Source: Candidatus Woesearchaeota archaeon (GTDB lineage: Archaea; Nanobdellota; Nanobdellia; Woesearchaeales; JAGWAF01). Taken from it: a stretch of 44,305 nt of DNA. Under the pieces are notes generated by a model. It was not told the DNA's origin. It worked only from the letters and a program-made list of their open reading frames with translations, and ran no database searches. Where the stretch lies: assembly GCA_018303205.1 (NCBI GenBank), contig JAGVYP010000065.1:1-44305 (forward strand). Reading direction: 5' to 3'. This document shows positions 23,354-31,436 of the stretch, piece after piece (position 1 is the first letter of the stretch; every line of letters starts with the position of its first letter). A program made the position numbers and the translations under genes.

Positions 23354-23917
23354 TTATTTGTTTCCGTAGTAGAAGAATTTTCCAATATCAATGTCTCCTG
23401 GTTTAAAGTCTCCTACGCGCTGGGATTTTTGTCTTGCTTCAGGTGCGGCAGCTGGTGCGGCTGTTTGAGCTGCAGGTGCTTGAACAAGAGTTTGTTGTGG
23501 AGTAGATGCTTGTGTAAAAGTCTGCTGTACAGGCTGTTGTTGAGCATTCTGAAGTATGTGTTGTACTTGGTCTTGTTTTTCTTCAAGACTTTTCATCACT
23601 TGGATGAGTTCGTTGACTTTGTTAATAATGTGAGCAACGTCATCTTCTAAGGATACTATTTTTTCTTGTGTTTTTCTTTCAAAGTTCTCAAGACGTTCAT
23701 GATTTTCATGCATGACACCAAGGGAGACTTCAGTTCCAGAAAATTGTTCTTGAGGATGTTCTAAGATAACTTGCGGTTCTTGGGGACTCATGCGATCATT
23801 CGTGTGAAGAAAGAAGGCTTCACTTTGTGCATAAGCTGCTTGCGCATCAGGTGCAATGCGATGCTGTTGAAGAACACGTGTCATTTCATTAATTTTTCTC
23901 ATTTGACTGATATCCAT
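23354..23917 (-). CDS. Coiled-coil protein with Gln/Ala/Pro-rich linker
   Basis: I chose the ATG at 23917, with CGAGGTGTTAGTA just upstream, over one at 23965 that lies in the promoter (TTTATAAATAAG near 23972-23983). The 187-aa product has an N-terminal helix and a coiled coil (about residues 72-130: LENFERKTQEKIVSLEDDVA, KVNELIQVMKSLEEKQDQVQ). A low-complexity Q/A/P/T linker (about 131-167) and the compact end KPGDIDIGKFFYYGNK follow. The conserved-looking C-terminal motif may be a docking tag. Function unknown. Confidence 0.65.
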   Translation of the reverse strand: MDISQMRKINEMTRVLQQHRIAPDAQAAYAQSEAFFLHTNDRMSPQEPQVILEHPQEQFSGTEVSLGVMHENHERLENFERKTQEKIVSLEDDVAHIINKVNELIQVMKSLEEKQDQVQHILQNAQQQPVQQTFTQASTPQQTLVQAPAAQTAAPAAAPEARQKSQRVGDFKPGDIDIGKFFYYGNK

Positions 23918-23999
23918 TACTAACACCTCGTTTTTAAAATATGATATACCAATATACGGATCCATATACTGACTTATTTATAAATCTTTCGAAAACAAA

Positions 24000-24300
24000 A
24001 GAGAAAAAGAAAAAAGCATCCTTGTGCCTAACTTTTTAAGATAACATTTCTTTATTGTTATGTTTTTTAGTATTTTTCTATCTCCTTATTTTTTGAGGTA
24101 TTTTTTATAATAATTTTTTTATAGTCTATATTACAGGTTTATTTTTCTTATTTTTGTTTGTGTTTTTTTTTATAAAAAGAAAAAGAATAAACGAAGAAAA
24201 TATTTTCCTTGTGCCTAACTTATAGGAAGAGTGGGGCAAGATAGCTTCTAAAAAAACATGATCAGCGAGTTTTATATAATAATTCCCATTTCTTCTCTTA
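24000..24300. repeat. Gene-free AT-rich region with two copies of a 15-bp motif
   Basis: The motif CCTTGTGCCTAACTT occurs exactly at 24020-24034 and 24207-24221, each preceded by an A/G-rich run. Long T-tracts fill the space between. The TATA box of the 24301 gene (TTTTATATAAT, about 24270-24280) is at the right end. Shorter relatives (GTGCCTAA) occur near 21115 and 31117. No ORF or RNA is seen. Confidence 0.45.
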
Positions 24301-25617
24301 ATGAAAGACGAAATAATGCGTATTTTAGGTGGGAATCGAGATGGCAAACCACAACTCTATAGAGAATCTTCTGGAATTATTTATGCTCCTGGCATATACT
24401 TAGAAAGAGTAGGTGGAAAACTCGTTTTTAAACCAACAACAGTAGATGCATTACTTCATGCTCCTGAATTACAACCTGATCACTTAAGAGAATCTGGTGT
24501 TGAAAGTAAAATTGACCCTATTACAGGAAATGTTGTTTACGCTCTGAAAGAGGGTAGTGCAAGAATTGGTTTTTATGATAGAACTAACGCTGAAAAAGCA
24601 AATGCAAGAGGAGATGGTGTAGGAAGTTTTGCTCTTCTTGTAAATAACACAGATCTTGATCTTAGTAAATTACCATTATTACCGAGAAGTCCCACTGTTG
24701 AAACTGTTTTAGGAGAAACTTTCCCGCCTATGTTTGGGTATAGGAGTGTTAAGTTTCCTGCAGATCGGGATACCATTCCTTATGGTCTTGTTGTTTCTGT
24801 AGACAGCAGCGTCATTGGTAATGAAGAAAGATTTGAGATGGTTGAACTAACACCGGAGTATATGAGAAATCATCCTGAAATTGTTATGTATCTCGTGCCG
24901 GCGATGATAAAAGCTGCAAGAAAAGAAGGACTAAGCATAAGTGATCTCACTTTCTCAGAAGTAGTTGATGCAAATATTTTAGAAGCAAAATTAGATAGCT
25001 ATATGAAATATATTAAAACTGGAAAAAGAACTGCTCACGTTACCTATACTCGAACACCACGACCTGTAGCGCATGCTAGGTTAAATGGAATTCCACTGGG
25101 ATTAGTGATGATAGAAAGAGACCAAGCTGATCCTCTTTATGGAGAATTTGGTTTTGGATTGCAACGTGTTGAAGATCAGTGGGTAGGTACTATTCCAAGA
25201 GGTGTGTTCCAAAATAAAAGAAATCCTGAAGACTCACTTGCAGGAGATATCTTATACAGACCAGTGAGCAGGGATCAGAGTAGAGCTGCTGCTAGTGCTG
25301 GAAATCCTCATTTTGGTTTAATGGAAATTCTGATTATGAGTGCTTATCAAATAACTGATTTATCAGTGCAATTTACACAAGTTGAAGAAGATCAAACAGC
25401 ACAAGATATGTTTACTAGGGCTAGTGAAACGATGCTGTCAGATTTAACCAGGAAAAGTGTGTATACGGCAGGAGAATCAAAAATTGGTAATATACAAAGA
25501 GTAACAGTAGAGACCATACCAGTTAGTTTTGGAAGTGTTCTTGTACGAGACGTTTTCTGTTTAGTGCATAAAGAATTAGAATCAGACGCAAAACCTTATG
25601 GTTCCCCTAATCCTTAA
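24301..25617 (+). CDS. Large unknown soluble protein
   Basis: This 438-aa protein is mostly beta with helical stretches and no membrane segment or signal peptide. Visible features are RESSGIIYAPGIYLERVGGK near the N-terminus, a Gly-rich ARGDGVGSFALLV strand (about residue 103), HARLNGIPLGLVMIERDQAD (about 262) and HFGLMEILIMSAYQITDL (about 338). No domain is recognised. A TTTTATATAAT TATA box about 26 bp upstream makes the transcript leaderless. Its stop overlaps the convergent 25614 gene by 4 bp. It belongs to the set of unrecognised Pro/Arg-rich proteins in this window. Confidence 0.6.
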   Translation: MKDEIMRILGGNRDGKPQLYRESSGIIYAPGIYLERVGGKLVFKPTTVDALLHAPELQPDHLRESGVESKIDPITGNVVYALKEGSARIGFYDRTNAEKANARGDGVGSFALLVNNTDLDLSKLPLLPRSPTVETVLGETFPPMFGYRSVKFPADRDTIPYGLVVSVDSSVIGNEERFEMVELTPEYMRNHPEIVMYLVPAMIKAARKEGLSISDLTFSEVVDANILEAKLDSYMKYIKTGKRTAHVTYTRTPRPVAHARLNGIPLGLVMIERDQADPLYGEFGFGLQRVEDQWVGTIPRGVFQNKRNPEDSLAGDILYRPVSRDQSRAAASAGNPHFGLMEILIMSAYQITDLSVQFTQVEEDQTAQDMFTRASETMLSDLTRKSVYTAGESKIGNIQRVTVETIPVSFGSVLVRDVFCLVHKELESDAKPYGSPNP

Positions 25618-26108
25618 CTTCCTCTTTCTTCGCCTAATCTTTCACGAATTTTCCTCAGGTCAAACTCTCTTGTTGCTCTGGTCATAGGACCTATAATTCC
25701 GTTGGGTGCTAAAAATGCAGGTTCTAGAGTGGGGATATGAGAGAAAAGAATAGCAAGTAAGAGTTGAGGACTACATACAAGTTGTCTTACTTGAGCAATA
25801 GTAAGATCAGGGGCTTGAAGTCCAGAGGTGTCTAACAAATGATAATAGCGATGTTGACTGCTAAATCTACTTTGAAGTCCCATCTCACGAAGAAGGCTAG
25901 AAAGACCGTTACTATATCCCCTAGCATCAACAACATGAGGCCAAAGTGCAATATGGGAAACAGGAGACACACCCTCAAGATATTGACATGCAAGATTTCT
26001 TAAAGAATCAGTTGGTTGTGCAGCTGCAAGTGCTTCTTCTAAAGGTTCATAACGAACAGGTTCTAAACCGCTTGCAACTTGTATTTTTCTATAATCAGGA
26101 TCTGCCAT
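25614..26108 (-). CDS. Unknown small helical protein
   Basis: This 164-aa soluble protein has helices such as PLEEALAAAQPTDSLRNLAC, LSSLLREMGLQSRFSSQH and TIAQVRQLVCSPQLLLAILF, and a charged C-terminus (REFDLRKIRERLGEE). No family recognised. The ATG at 26108 is preceded by AATATATAAAAAC on its coding strand's complement, and the AT-rich intergenic region is shared with the divergent Ubl operon. Confidence 0.5.
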   Translation of the reverse strand: MADPDYRKIQVASGLEPVRYEPLEEALAAAQPTDSLRNLACQYLEGVSPVSHIALWPHVVDARGYSNGLSSLLREMGLQSRFSSQHRYYHLLDTSGLQAPDLTIAQVRQLVCSPQLLLAILFSHIPTLEPAFLAPNGIIGPMTRATREFDLRKIRERLGEERGS

Positions 26109-26210
26109 AACTCTAAAAAAGAGAGGTAATATATAAAAACAAGTGAAGATTTATAAACTTCTTATGTTCCATTTTGTTATCCTACGGGAACTAGTCTCCT
26201 AGGTGAGAAC

Positions 26211-26405
26211 ATGCATGTGTTTATTGAAAAAGAAAATAGGGAAATAGAGCTCAAAAAAGCTTGTACCGGAATAGAACTTCTGAAAGAGCTTAAGATTAAT
26301 CCGAATACGGTTCTGCTCATGAAGAATGAAGAAATTGTTCTTGCTGATGAAATGCTTCCCGAAGATGCGAAAGTAACTATTCTCAGTGTTATTTCAGGTG
26401 GCTAA
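26211..26405 (+). CDS. ThiS/MoaD-like ubiquitin-fold sulfur carrier
   Basis: This 64-aa beta-grasp protein ends in VISGG, the Gly-Gly tail that an E1-like enzyme adenylates and converts to thiocarboxylate. It has the order strand (MHVFIEKENREIELK), helix (GIELLKELKI), NPNTVLLMKNEEIVLADE. It is followed at once by TtuA-like and E1-like genes, so it is probably the sulfur donor for tRNA 2-thiouridine (TtuB/SAMP2-like); protein modification is also possible. GGTGAG precedes the ATG. Confidence 0.85.
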   Translation: MHVFIEKENREIELKKACTGIELLKELKINPNTVLLMKNEEIVLADEMLPEDAKVTILSVISGG

Positions 26406-26406
26406 G

Positions 26407-27336
26407 ATGCAATGCAATCACTGTGAAGAAAAAGCAGTGTACCATGAGTTAGGAAGAGCCTATTGTAAGAATCATTTTCTGTCATATTTCGAAGAGAAAG
26501 TAGAAAAAACCATAAAAAAATACAAGCTGATTGAGAAGAATGATCATGTTTGTGTAGCAACGAGTGGTGGTAAAGACTCTTTAGCAGTGCTCTACACGAC
26601 GATGAAGTATTGTAGAAAACACGAGATTCCTTTTTTTGCTTTAGCGATTGATGAGGGAATTGCATTATACCGTGATCATACTTTGGAGGATTTGAAAAAG
26701 TTTTGTGATCAACATGACATTCCTTTACAGAGTGTTTCTTTTAAGGAAAAGTTTGGTAAAACCTTGGATGAAGTGCAAAATCATGCGATAACTGTTCTGA
26801 ATAAAAAGCCTTGCACTGTTTGTGGTATTTTCAGAAGAACCTTACTGAATAGAACAGCGCGAGAAATTAAAGCAACAAAGCTGGTAACAGGCCATAATTT
26901 GGATGATGAAGCGCAAACCTTGTTGATGAACTTGCTGAAAGGGAATATGCGTCATAATGCTGCTCTGGGTCCTCTCACAGGGCTTTCAGAAAATGAGGGG
27001 TTTGTTCCGAGAGTAAAACCGTTGTATCACATCTCTGAAAGGGAAACGCGTTTGTATTGTGTTCTGAGAGGATTTGAAGTGAACTTTCATGAGTGCCCAA
27101 ACATTCATCTTTCGTTTAGAGCAGGAGTAAGGGATATGTTAAATGAGTTAGAAAACAAATCTCCGGGAGCAAAGCATGGTATGATCAATGCTTTTCTAGA
27201 AATTCTTCCTGATCTGAAAAAAAAATATCGGGAAGAAAAAAAATTCAAATACTGTAAAAAGTGCAATGATCCTTGTGCAGGAGAAACCTGCAATGCATGC
27301 AAGCAAGAGGAAGAATTATGCAAAGAAGCGAAATAA
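26407..27336 (+). CDS. ttuA: TtuA/Ncs6-type tRNA 2-thiouridine synthase
   Basis: I chose the ATG at 26407, one base after the carrier gene's stop, rather than 26386. The 309-aa product has an N-terminal zinc knuckle (MQCNHC... YCKNH), a PP-loop ATP-binding motif (ATSGGKDSLAVLY, about residues 51-63) and KKPCTVCGIFRR. A third Cys lies in NFHECPN; the three Cys hold the catalytic [4Fe-4S] cluster in TtuA. The C-terminal zinc finger is CKKCNDPCAGETCNAC. The enzyme adenylates a tRNA uridine (U54 for TtuA, U34 for Ncs6) and swaps O for S. Which position is used here is not readable. Confidence 0.9.
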   Translation: MQCNHCEEKAVYHELGRAYCKNHFLSYFEEKVEKTIKKYKLIEKNDHVCVATSGGKDSLAVLYTTMKYCRKHEIPFFALAIDEGIALYRDHTLEDLKKFCDQHDIPLQSVSFKEKFGKTLDEVQNHAITVLNKKPCTVCGIFRRTLLNRTAREIKATKLVTGHNLDDEAQTLLMNLLKGNMRHNAALGPLTGLSENEGFVPRVKPLYHISERETRLYCVLRGFEVNFHECPNIHLSFRAGVRDMLNELENKSPGAKHGMINAFLEILPDLKKKYREEKKFKYCKKCNDPCAGETCNACKQEEELCKEAK

Positions 27337-28253
27337 TTCTTGGAAAACAAAATTGGAAAAGCAAGCACATTGTTGTTATAGGAATAGGAGGAACAGGATG
27401 TAGCGTAGCACAACTCTTGGCACGATACGGGATAACCCTTACTCTTATGGACAGGGACATTGTTGAAGAGCATAATCTAGAACGACAAGTTTTGTTTAAT
27501 AAAAGTGATGTTGGAAAACCTAAGGTTATGGCTGCACAGGAAAAGCTTAAAGAATTCTGCGATTGTTCTGTTTTTTTTGAGGATGTAAATGAGGACACCC
27601 TACCAAGTATTTTTGATGATAAGAAAAATAAAAAAATAGACCTTATTATTGATTGTACTGATAACAATGAAACAAGGTTGATTATCAATGATTTTTGTAA
27701 GAAAAAGAAGATTCCCTGGATGTACAGTGGTGCTGTAGAACAAAAAGGAGCATTTGCCTTTATACAACCTCAAGAAGCATGTTTTCAATGTTTTACTGAG
27801 GAAAAACAGGGAGAAACGTGCAGTGAAGTAGGGGTGCTCAACAGTACGGTAAGCGCAATAGCAAGCTTTGTTGTTCAGGCTGCAATCGAATATCTTGCTT
27901 CTGGAAAATATGACAAAGACTTATTTTTTTTAAATCTGAAAACAAAGAAGATAACCCATGCTAAAATAAACAAAAATAAGGATTGTAGAGCGTGTAAAGG
28001 GTTTTATGATTATCTTGAGGGTAGAAAAACAAAAAAGATAATTAAGCTCTGTGGCAATGAAAAATTTGCGTTTCAATTAGGAAAGGATATTGATCTGAAG
28101 AGTATGGAAAAGAAGTTATCAGGACAGAAAACAAAAAGATCAGCATATGCTCTTCAAAGTGATGACTTTCTTATTTTTTCCCATGGAAGGATTGTTGTCA
28201 ATGCAAAAACAAAGGAAGAAGCAAAGAAGAAATTTGATGAATATGTAGGATAA
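27318..28253 (+). CDS. E1-like activating enzyme (MoeB/UbaA/ThiF family)
   Basis: I chose the ATG at 27318, overlapping TtuA by 19 bp, over 27273, which lies deeper in it. The 311-aa product has VVIGIGGTGCSVAQLL (ATP-binding, about residues 19-34), LMDRDIVEEHNLERQVLF, DCTDNNETRLIIN, zinc pairs CFQC and CRAC, and the catalytic-Cys segment ETCSEVGVLNSTVS. It should adenylate the Gly-Gly tail of the 26211 carrier. A C-terminal extension of about 75 residues (from GFYDYLEGRK) is longer than in MoeB and may bind the partner. Confidence 0.88.
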   Translation: MQRSEIILGKQNWKSKHIVVIGIGGTGCSVAQLLARYGITLTLMDRDIVEEHNLERQVLFNKSDVGKPKVMAAQEKLKEFCDCSVFFEDVNEDTLPSIFDDKKNKKIDLIIDCTDNNETRLIINDFCKKKKIPWMYSGAVEQKGAFAFIQPQEACFQCFTEEKQGETCSEVGVLNSTVSAIASFVVQAAIEYLASGKYDKDLFFLNLKTKKITHAKINKNKDCRACKGFYDYLEGRKTKKIIKLCGNEKFAFQLGKDIDLKSMEKKLSGQKTKRSAYALQSDDFLIFSHGRIVVNAKTKEEAKKKFDEYVG

Positions 28254-28264
28254 GAAATAAAATT

Positions 28265-28975
28265 TTACCAAATACTATAAATCATGTACAATCCAAGAAG
28301 TATTAAAAAAATTCCTGTTACTAAGCGCATAAATTTTTTGTTTTGTTCTTTCCATTTGTGGAGTGTTTTGGATGATTTTCCAAAATAGGCAACACCGATG
28401 ATAAAAAACAAAGGTAAGATAAAGATAAGGTTGTATAAGAGTAACAAAGAAATGCCTTCGCTATAATTTCCTTGTCCGATTAATGCTAGCACTGCTAAGT
28501 AGGGAGCACCTGTGCAGGGAAGTTCTACTAAGACAACAAAGAATCCCAAAAACGCAGCAATGAGGTAGCTGAAGAGGATATGTTTTTCTTGTGCTTTACC
28601 AATCATTGCAGTATATTTTTTTACACGTTCGGAAGATTTTACAGTCATCCGTAAGGAAAAGCCTTTTCCATACCAAAAGTAATCTTTTATTTCAACAAGT
28701 CCTGCAAGGATAGCAATCAAAGCAGCGATCCAGTACACAGATTGTGATACGCCGAAGGAAACTGTTATTTTCAAAAAGCCTAAACCTAGAACAAAATAAG
28801 TGATATAAACAATAATAGTGTAAATAGCTCCTCCTACAAGCATCTTATGAGGATTTTTAAAAACTTTGGTCATAAATGCTATTAAGAAAATCAAAACACC
28901 AAAAACGCAAGGATTGATACTATCAACAAGCGCAGCAACAACAAGAATAGGTAAAGTTAATTCTCCGATAGGCAT
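28265..28975 (-). CDS. ccdA: CcdA/DsbD-type thiol electron-transfer membrane protein
   Basis: This 236-aa protein has six hydrophobic helices and the two CcdA cysteines in SINPCVFGVLIFL (about residue 23) and VELPCTGAPYLAVLAL (about 153). CcdA moves reducing equivalents across the membrane to thioredoxin-like partners. Its ATG shares one base with the stop of the VKOR-thioredoxin gene (TAATG). The pair therefore probably forms one redox pathway, one arm oxidising and one reducing or isomerising disulfides. Confidence 0.88.
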   Translation of the reverse strand: MPIGELTLPILVVAALVDSINPCVFGVLIFLIAFMTKVFKNPHKMLVGGAIYTIIVYITYFVLGLGFLKITVSFGVSQSVYWIAALIAILAGLVEIKDYFWYGKGFSLRMTVKSSERVKKYTAMIGKAQEKHILFSYLIAAFLGFFVVLVELPCTGAPYLAVLALIGQGNYSEGISLLLLYNLIFILPLFFIIGVAYFGKSSKTLHKWKEQNKKFMRLVTGIFLILLGLYMIYSIW

Positions 28976-29811
28976 TAAACATCACAACCTGAAAATACTG
29001 CTAATTCTTCAGGAGTCATATATCCGACTTGCCTTTTTATTTCTTGTCCGTCAACTTCCATGATCCATGTGGGAGTTAATTCAATATTTTTTTCCAGGCA
29101 TCGTTCTGTTTCTGGATTTTCTCCCTGAGGATGACATTCTATTTCTTTGATATATTGAAAGCTGTCTCCAAACTTTTCTCTTGTTTTTGCGCATACGCCA
29201 CACCTGAAAGAACCGTACATGACAACATTCTTTTCAGTGATACATTTGGCAATGTTGTCGTAATTCTTTTTTTCTCCGAAAGAAAAATTAAAAGCGAAAA
29301 TGAGGAGAAGGCTAAGAAGAAAAACAGTGATGATCCATGGTTTTGCCTGCTGTAACATTTTTTTTATGTTGAGGGGTATGTTCAATTTTTTTAAGATTAT
29401 AAAAGACAAAATCAGTTGAGTGATTATGATTATATGGACTAGGGTACAGTAGGGACAAATGGCCTGAAGAATGAATTCTGCGATAACAAGATAAATAACA
29501 GAGAGCAAACCAAGGATATGCCATAAGAAAATGGTTAAAGCATGTTTTTTTGGTTCTTTTCTTGCTTTGTATAAGATGATAAGAAGAAGGATGAACCATA
29601 ATGCTCCGAAGAGTGCAACCGAAACTCCGAAAAGTTCAGAAAAAATACTGGTATTGACTAAGGAGCAGGAAACGACTTCTCCAAAGTCACACCCGGAACC
29701 TCCCAGAGGAGGATTGTAATGATTTTGAACCAGGTAAATTGAAGTGGCTAATCCGATGAGGGAAAGAATGATCATGGTTATGACTATCTTTTGCACAGGG
29801 TTTTTGGCCAT
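28975..29811 (-). CDS. VKOR-thioredoxin fusion, disulfide-forming
   Basis: I chose the ATG at 29811 because a TTTAAATACTC box at about 29833-29843 lies about 26 bp upstream (leaderless); the longer frame to 29883 starts inside the promoter. The 278-aa protein has an N-terminal VKOR domain (about residues 8-150) with CDFGEVVSC (loop pair) and active-site CPYC. A further membrane helix (about 167-185) leads to an extracellular thioredoxin-like domain with FRCGVCAKTREKFG (CxxC) and LTPTWIMEVDG. VKOR-Trx fusions oxidise secreted proteins through quinone, in the place of DsbA/DsbB. Confidence 0.9.
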   Translation of the reverse strand: MAKNPVQKIVITMIILSLIGLATSIYLVQNHYNPPLGGSGCDFGEVVSCSLVNTSIFSELFGVSVALFGALWFILLLIILYKARKEPKKHALTIFLWHILGLLSVIYLVIAEFILQAICPYCTLVHIIIITQLILSFIILKKLNIPLNIKKMLQQAKPWIITVFLLSLLLIFAFNFSFGEKKNYDNIAKCITEKNVVMYGSFRCGVCAKTREKFGDSFQYIKEIECHPQGENPETERCLEKNIELTPTWIMEVDGQEIKRQVGYMTPEELAVFSGCDV

Positions 29812-29916
29812 GAGGAAACTTTCAGAAAAAGAGTATTTAAATTTAACTCTTACGAAAACGATACTATTCAAGAGTAAAAACAAAAAGATTATATGTGCGA
29901 TTTAGTCTGTTAAGAC

Positions 29917-31113
29917 ATGCATTATCTTATATGGTTTGTAGTGAAGTTGGCTGCTTTATTTGGGCTTTTGATAACACTGATTTTCCTTTTTTTCATGTAT
30001 CTGCACAGACATCATGTCACTAAAAAAATAGCTGTATGGTCGCTAATAGTAATCTTGTTAGTTTTGCTTTTTTTCTCAAATCAAGCTATGAATACTGTTT
30101 TGAGTTTTGATTATTTTATGAAAACAGTGGGTCCTGCTGATGGTCCTCAGATGCCTGTAGAAAACGCTTTTTCTTTTTTGATGAACGTGGATAACTTAAG
30201 AGAAGTAGATATTGCGAAGGATCCGCATGAGCTTGCTTTTTTACCGAAAGAAAAAGAGGTAACCTATACTTTAGAAGCAGAGGAAGTTATCAATGAGATA
30301 GCACCTGGAATTTTTTATAATTCGTGGACCTATAATGGAAAAATACCAGGGCCTTTTTTAAGAGCAAAGGCAGGAAATAAGGTAACGATCAAACTAAAAA
30401 ATAAAGAGACAAGTTTACATGTGCATAGTATTGATTTGCATGCAGTTACAGGTCCCGGAGGAGGAGCTAGTGTGATGCAAGTTGCACCCGGTGAAGAGCG
30501 GTCATTTACGTTCTTAGCAAAAAATCCTGGTCTTTATGTGTATCATTGTGCTACTCCAAATGTGGGAGTACATATGGCGCACGGAATGTATGGGTTGATC
30601 CTTATTGAGCCTGAAGAAGAATTGCCTCCGGTAGACAAGGAATTTTATGTTATGCAAGGAGAATTTTATACCAAGGGAGATATTGGAATGAAGGGATTGC
30701 AAATTTTTGATGTTGATAAATATCTTGCAGGTGATCCTACGTATGTTGTTTTTAATGGAAAAGCTGAAGCATTGAATGGAAAAATGAAAGCAAGAGTGGG
30801 AGACAGAATAAGAATTTTTATGGGCAATGGTGGTGTAAATCTGATCTCCTCTTTTCATGTGATTGGTGAAATCTTTGATGCCGTATATCCTGAATCAGGT
30901 ACTCCTCTACAAAAAGATATCCAAACAACTCTTATTCCTGCAGGTGGAGCAAGCATTGTTGAGTTTACCATTGATTTGCCAGGAAGATATATTCTTGTTG
31001 ATCATAGTCTTGCACGGCTTGATAAAGGAGCATGGGGAATTTTGGAAGTAGAAGGTACTTGGAATGAGAGTATCTTTTCTCCACAACCTTCTGGAAGTAG
31101 GACTGGACATTAA
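29917..31113 (+). CDS. nirK: Copper nitrite reductase (NirK-like), membrane-anchored
   Basis: This 398-aa protein has two N-terminal membrane helices (about residues 4-28 and 38-56) and then a two-cupredoxin NirK. Metal ligands line up. Type 1 copper: His170 (HVHSIDLH), Cys211 and His219/Met224 (YHCATPNVGVHMAHGM). Type 2 copper: His175, His210 and His363 (LVDHSL). Catalytic Asp173 and His323 (SSFHVIGEIFD) are present. NirK reduces nitrite to NO. The layout faces outside the cell, membrane-tethered, where an electron donor would be needed; none is adjacent. The promoter TATTATATG at about 29887-29895 gives a near-leaderless start. It is divergent from VKOR-Trx. A conserved multi-hairpin repeat follows 56 bp after the stop. 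Confidence 0.92.
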   Translation: MHYLIWFVVKLAALFGLLITLIFLFFMYLHRHHVTKKIAVWSLIVILLVLLFFSNQAMNTVLSFDYFMKTVGPADGPQMPVENAFSFLMNVDNLREVDIAKDPHELAFLPKEKEVTYTLEAEEVINEIAPGIFYNSWTYNGKIPGPFLRAKAGNKVTIKLKNKETSLHVHSIDLHAVTGPGGGASVMQVAPGEERSFTFLAKNPGLYVYHCATPNVGVHMAHGMYGLILIEPEEELPPVDKEFYVMQGEFYTKGDIGMKGLQIFDVDKYLAGDPTYVVFNGKAEALNGKMKARVGDRIRIFMGNGGVNLISSFHVIGEIFDAVYPESGTPLQKDIQTTLIPAGGASIVEFTIDLPGRYILVDHSLARLDKGAWGILEVEGTWNESIFSPQPSGSRTGH

Positions 31114-31169
31114 ATGTGTGCCTAATCTTTTTTTGGTTGGCCTTTTATGTTCTTTTGTCTGTTTAATTT

Positions 31170-31315
31170 TGTCAAAAACCACCAATCATAGATTCGTGGC
31201 ATGTGGCGACATGCCACTATCAATAGTGGTTTTTGAGCATGATCAAAAATTTTCCTCTGGTAATCGTACATTGGCTTCGAGCCGCTAGTCAGAGACTAGT
31301 GGAAAATTTTTGACA
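31170..31315 (+). repeat. 146-bp multi-hairpin repeat, copy A
   Basis: Copy A is the same length as copy B (34743-34888) and about 85% identical. Ends are TGTCAAAAA and TTTTTGACA. Successive hairpins: CCACCAATC/GATTCGTGG with an ATA loop; GGCATGT/ACATGCC; CCACTAT/ATAGTGG; TTTTTGA/TCAAAAA around GCATGA; CCGCTAGTC/GACTAGTGG with an AGA loop. Differences between copies mostly preserve pairing, or fall in loops and the spacer 31248-31283. It has no ORF. It follows the nirK gene in the same orientation as copy B follows the 34264 gene. Confidence 0.85.
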
Positions 31316-31436
31316 TTTATATTTTGTCTATCGTTTTTTTTTTTCATGGAGAGGGATATCATTTTTTTGTTTAAAGTTTTAAAAAAAGAAAATTACACTT
31401 CAAGAGTAAAAAAGAGTTATATGAACAATGAGGATA

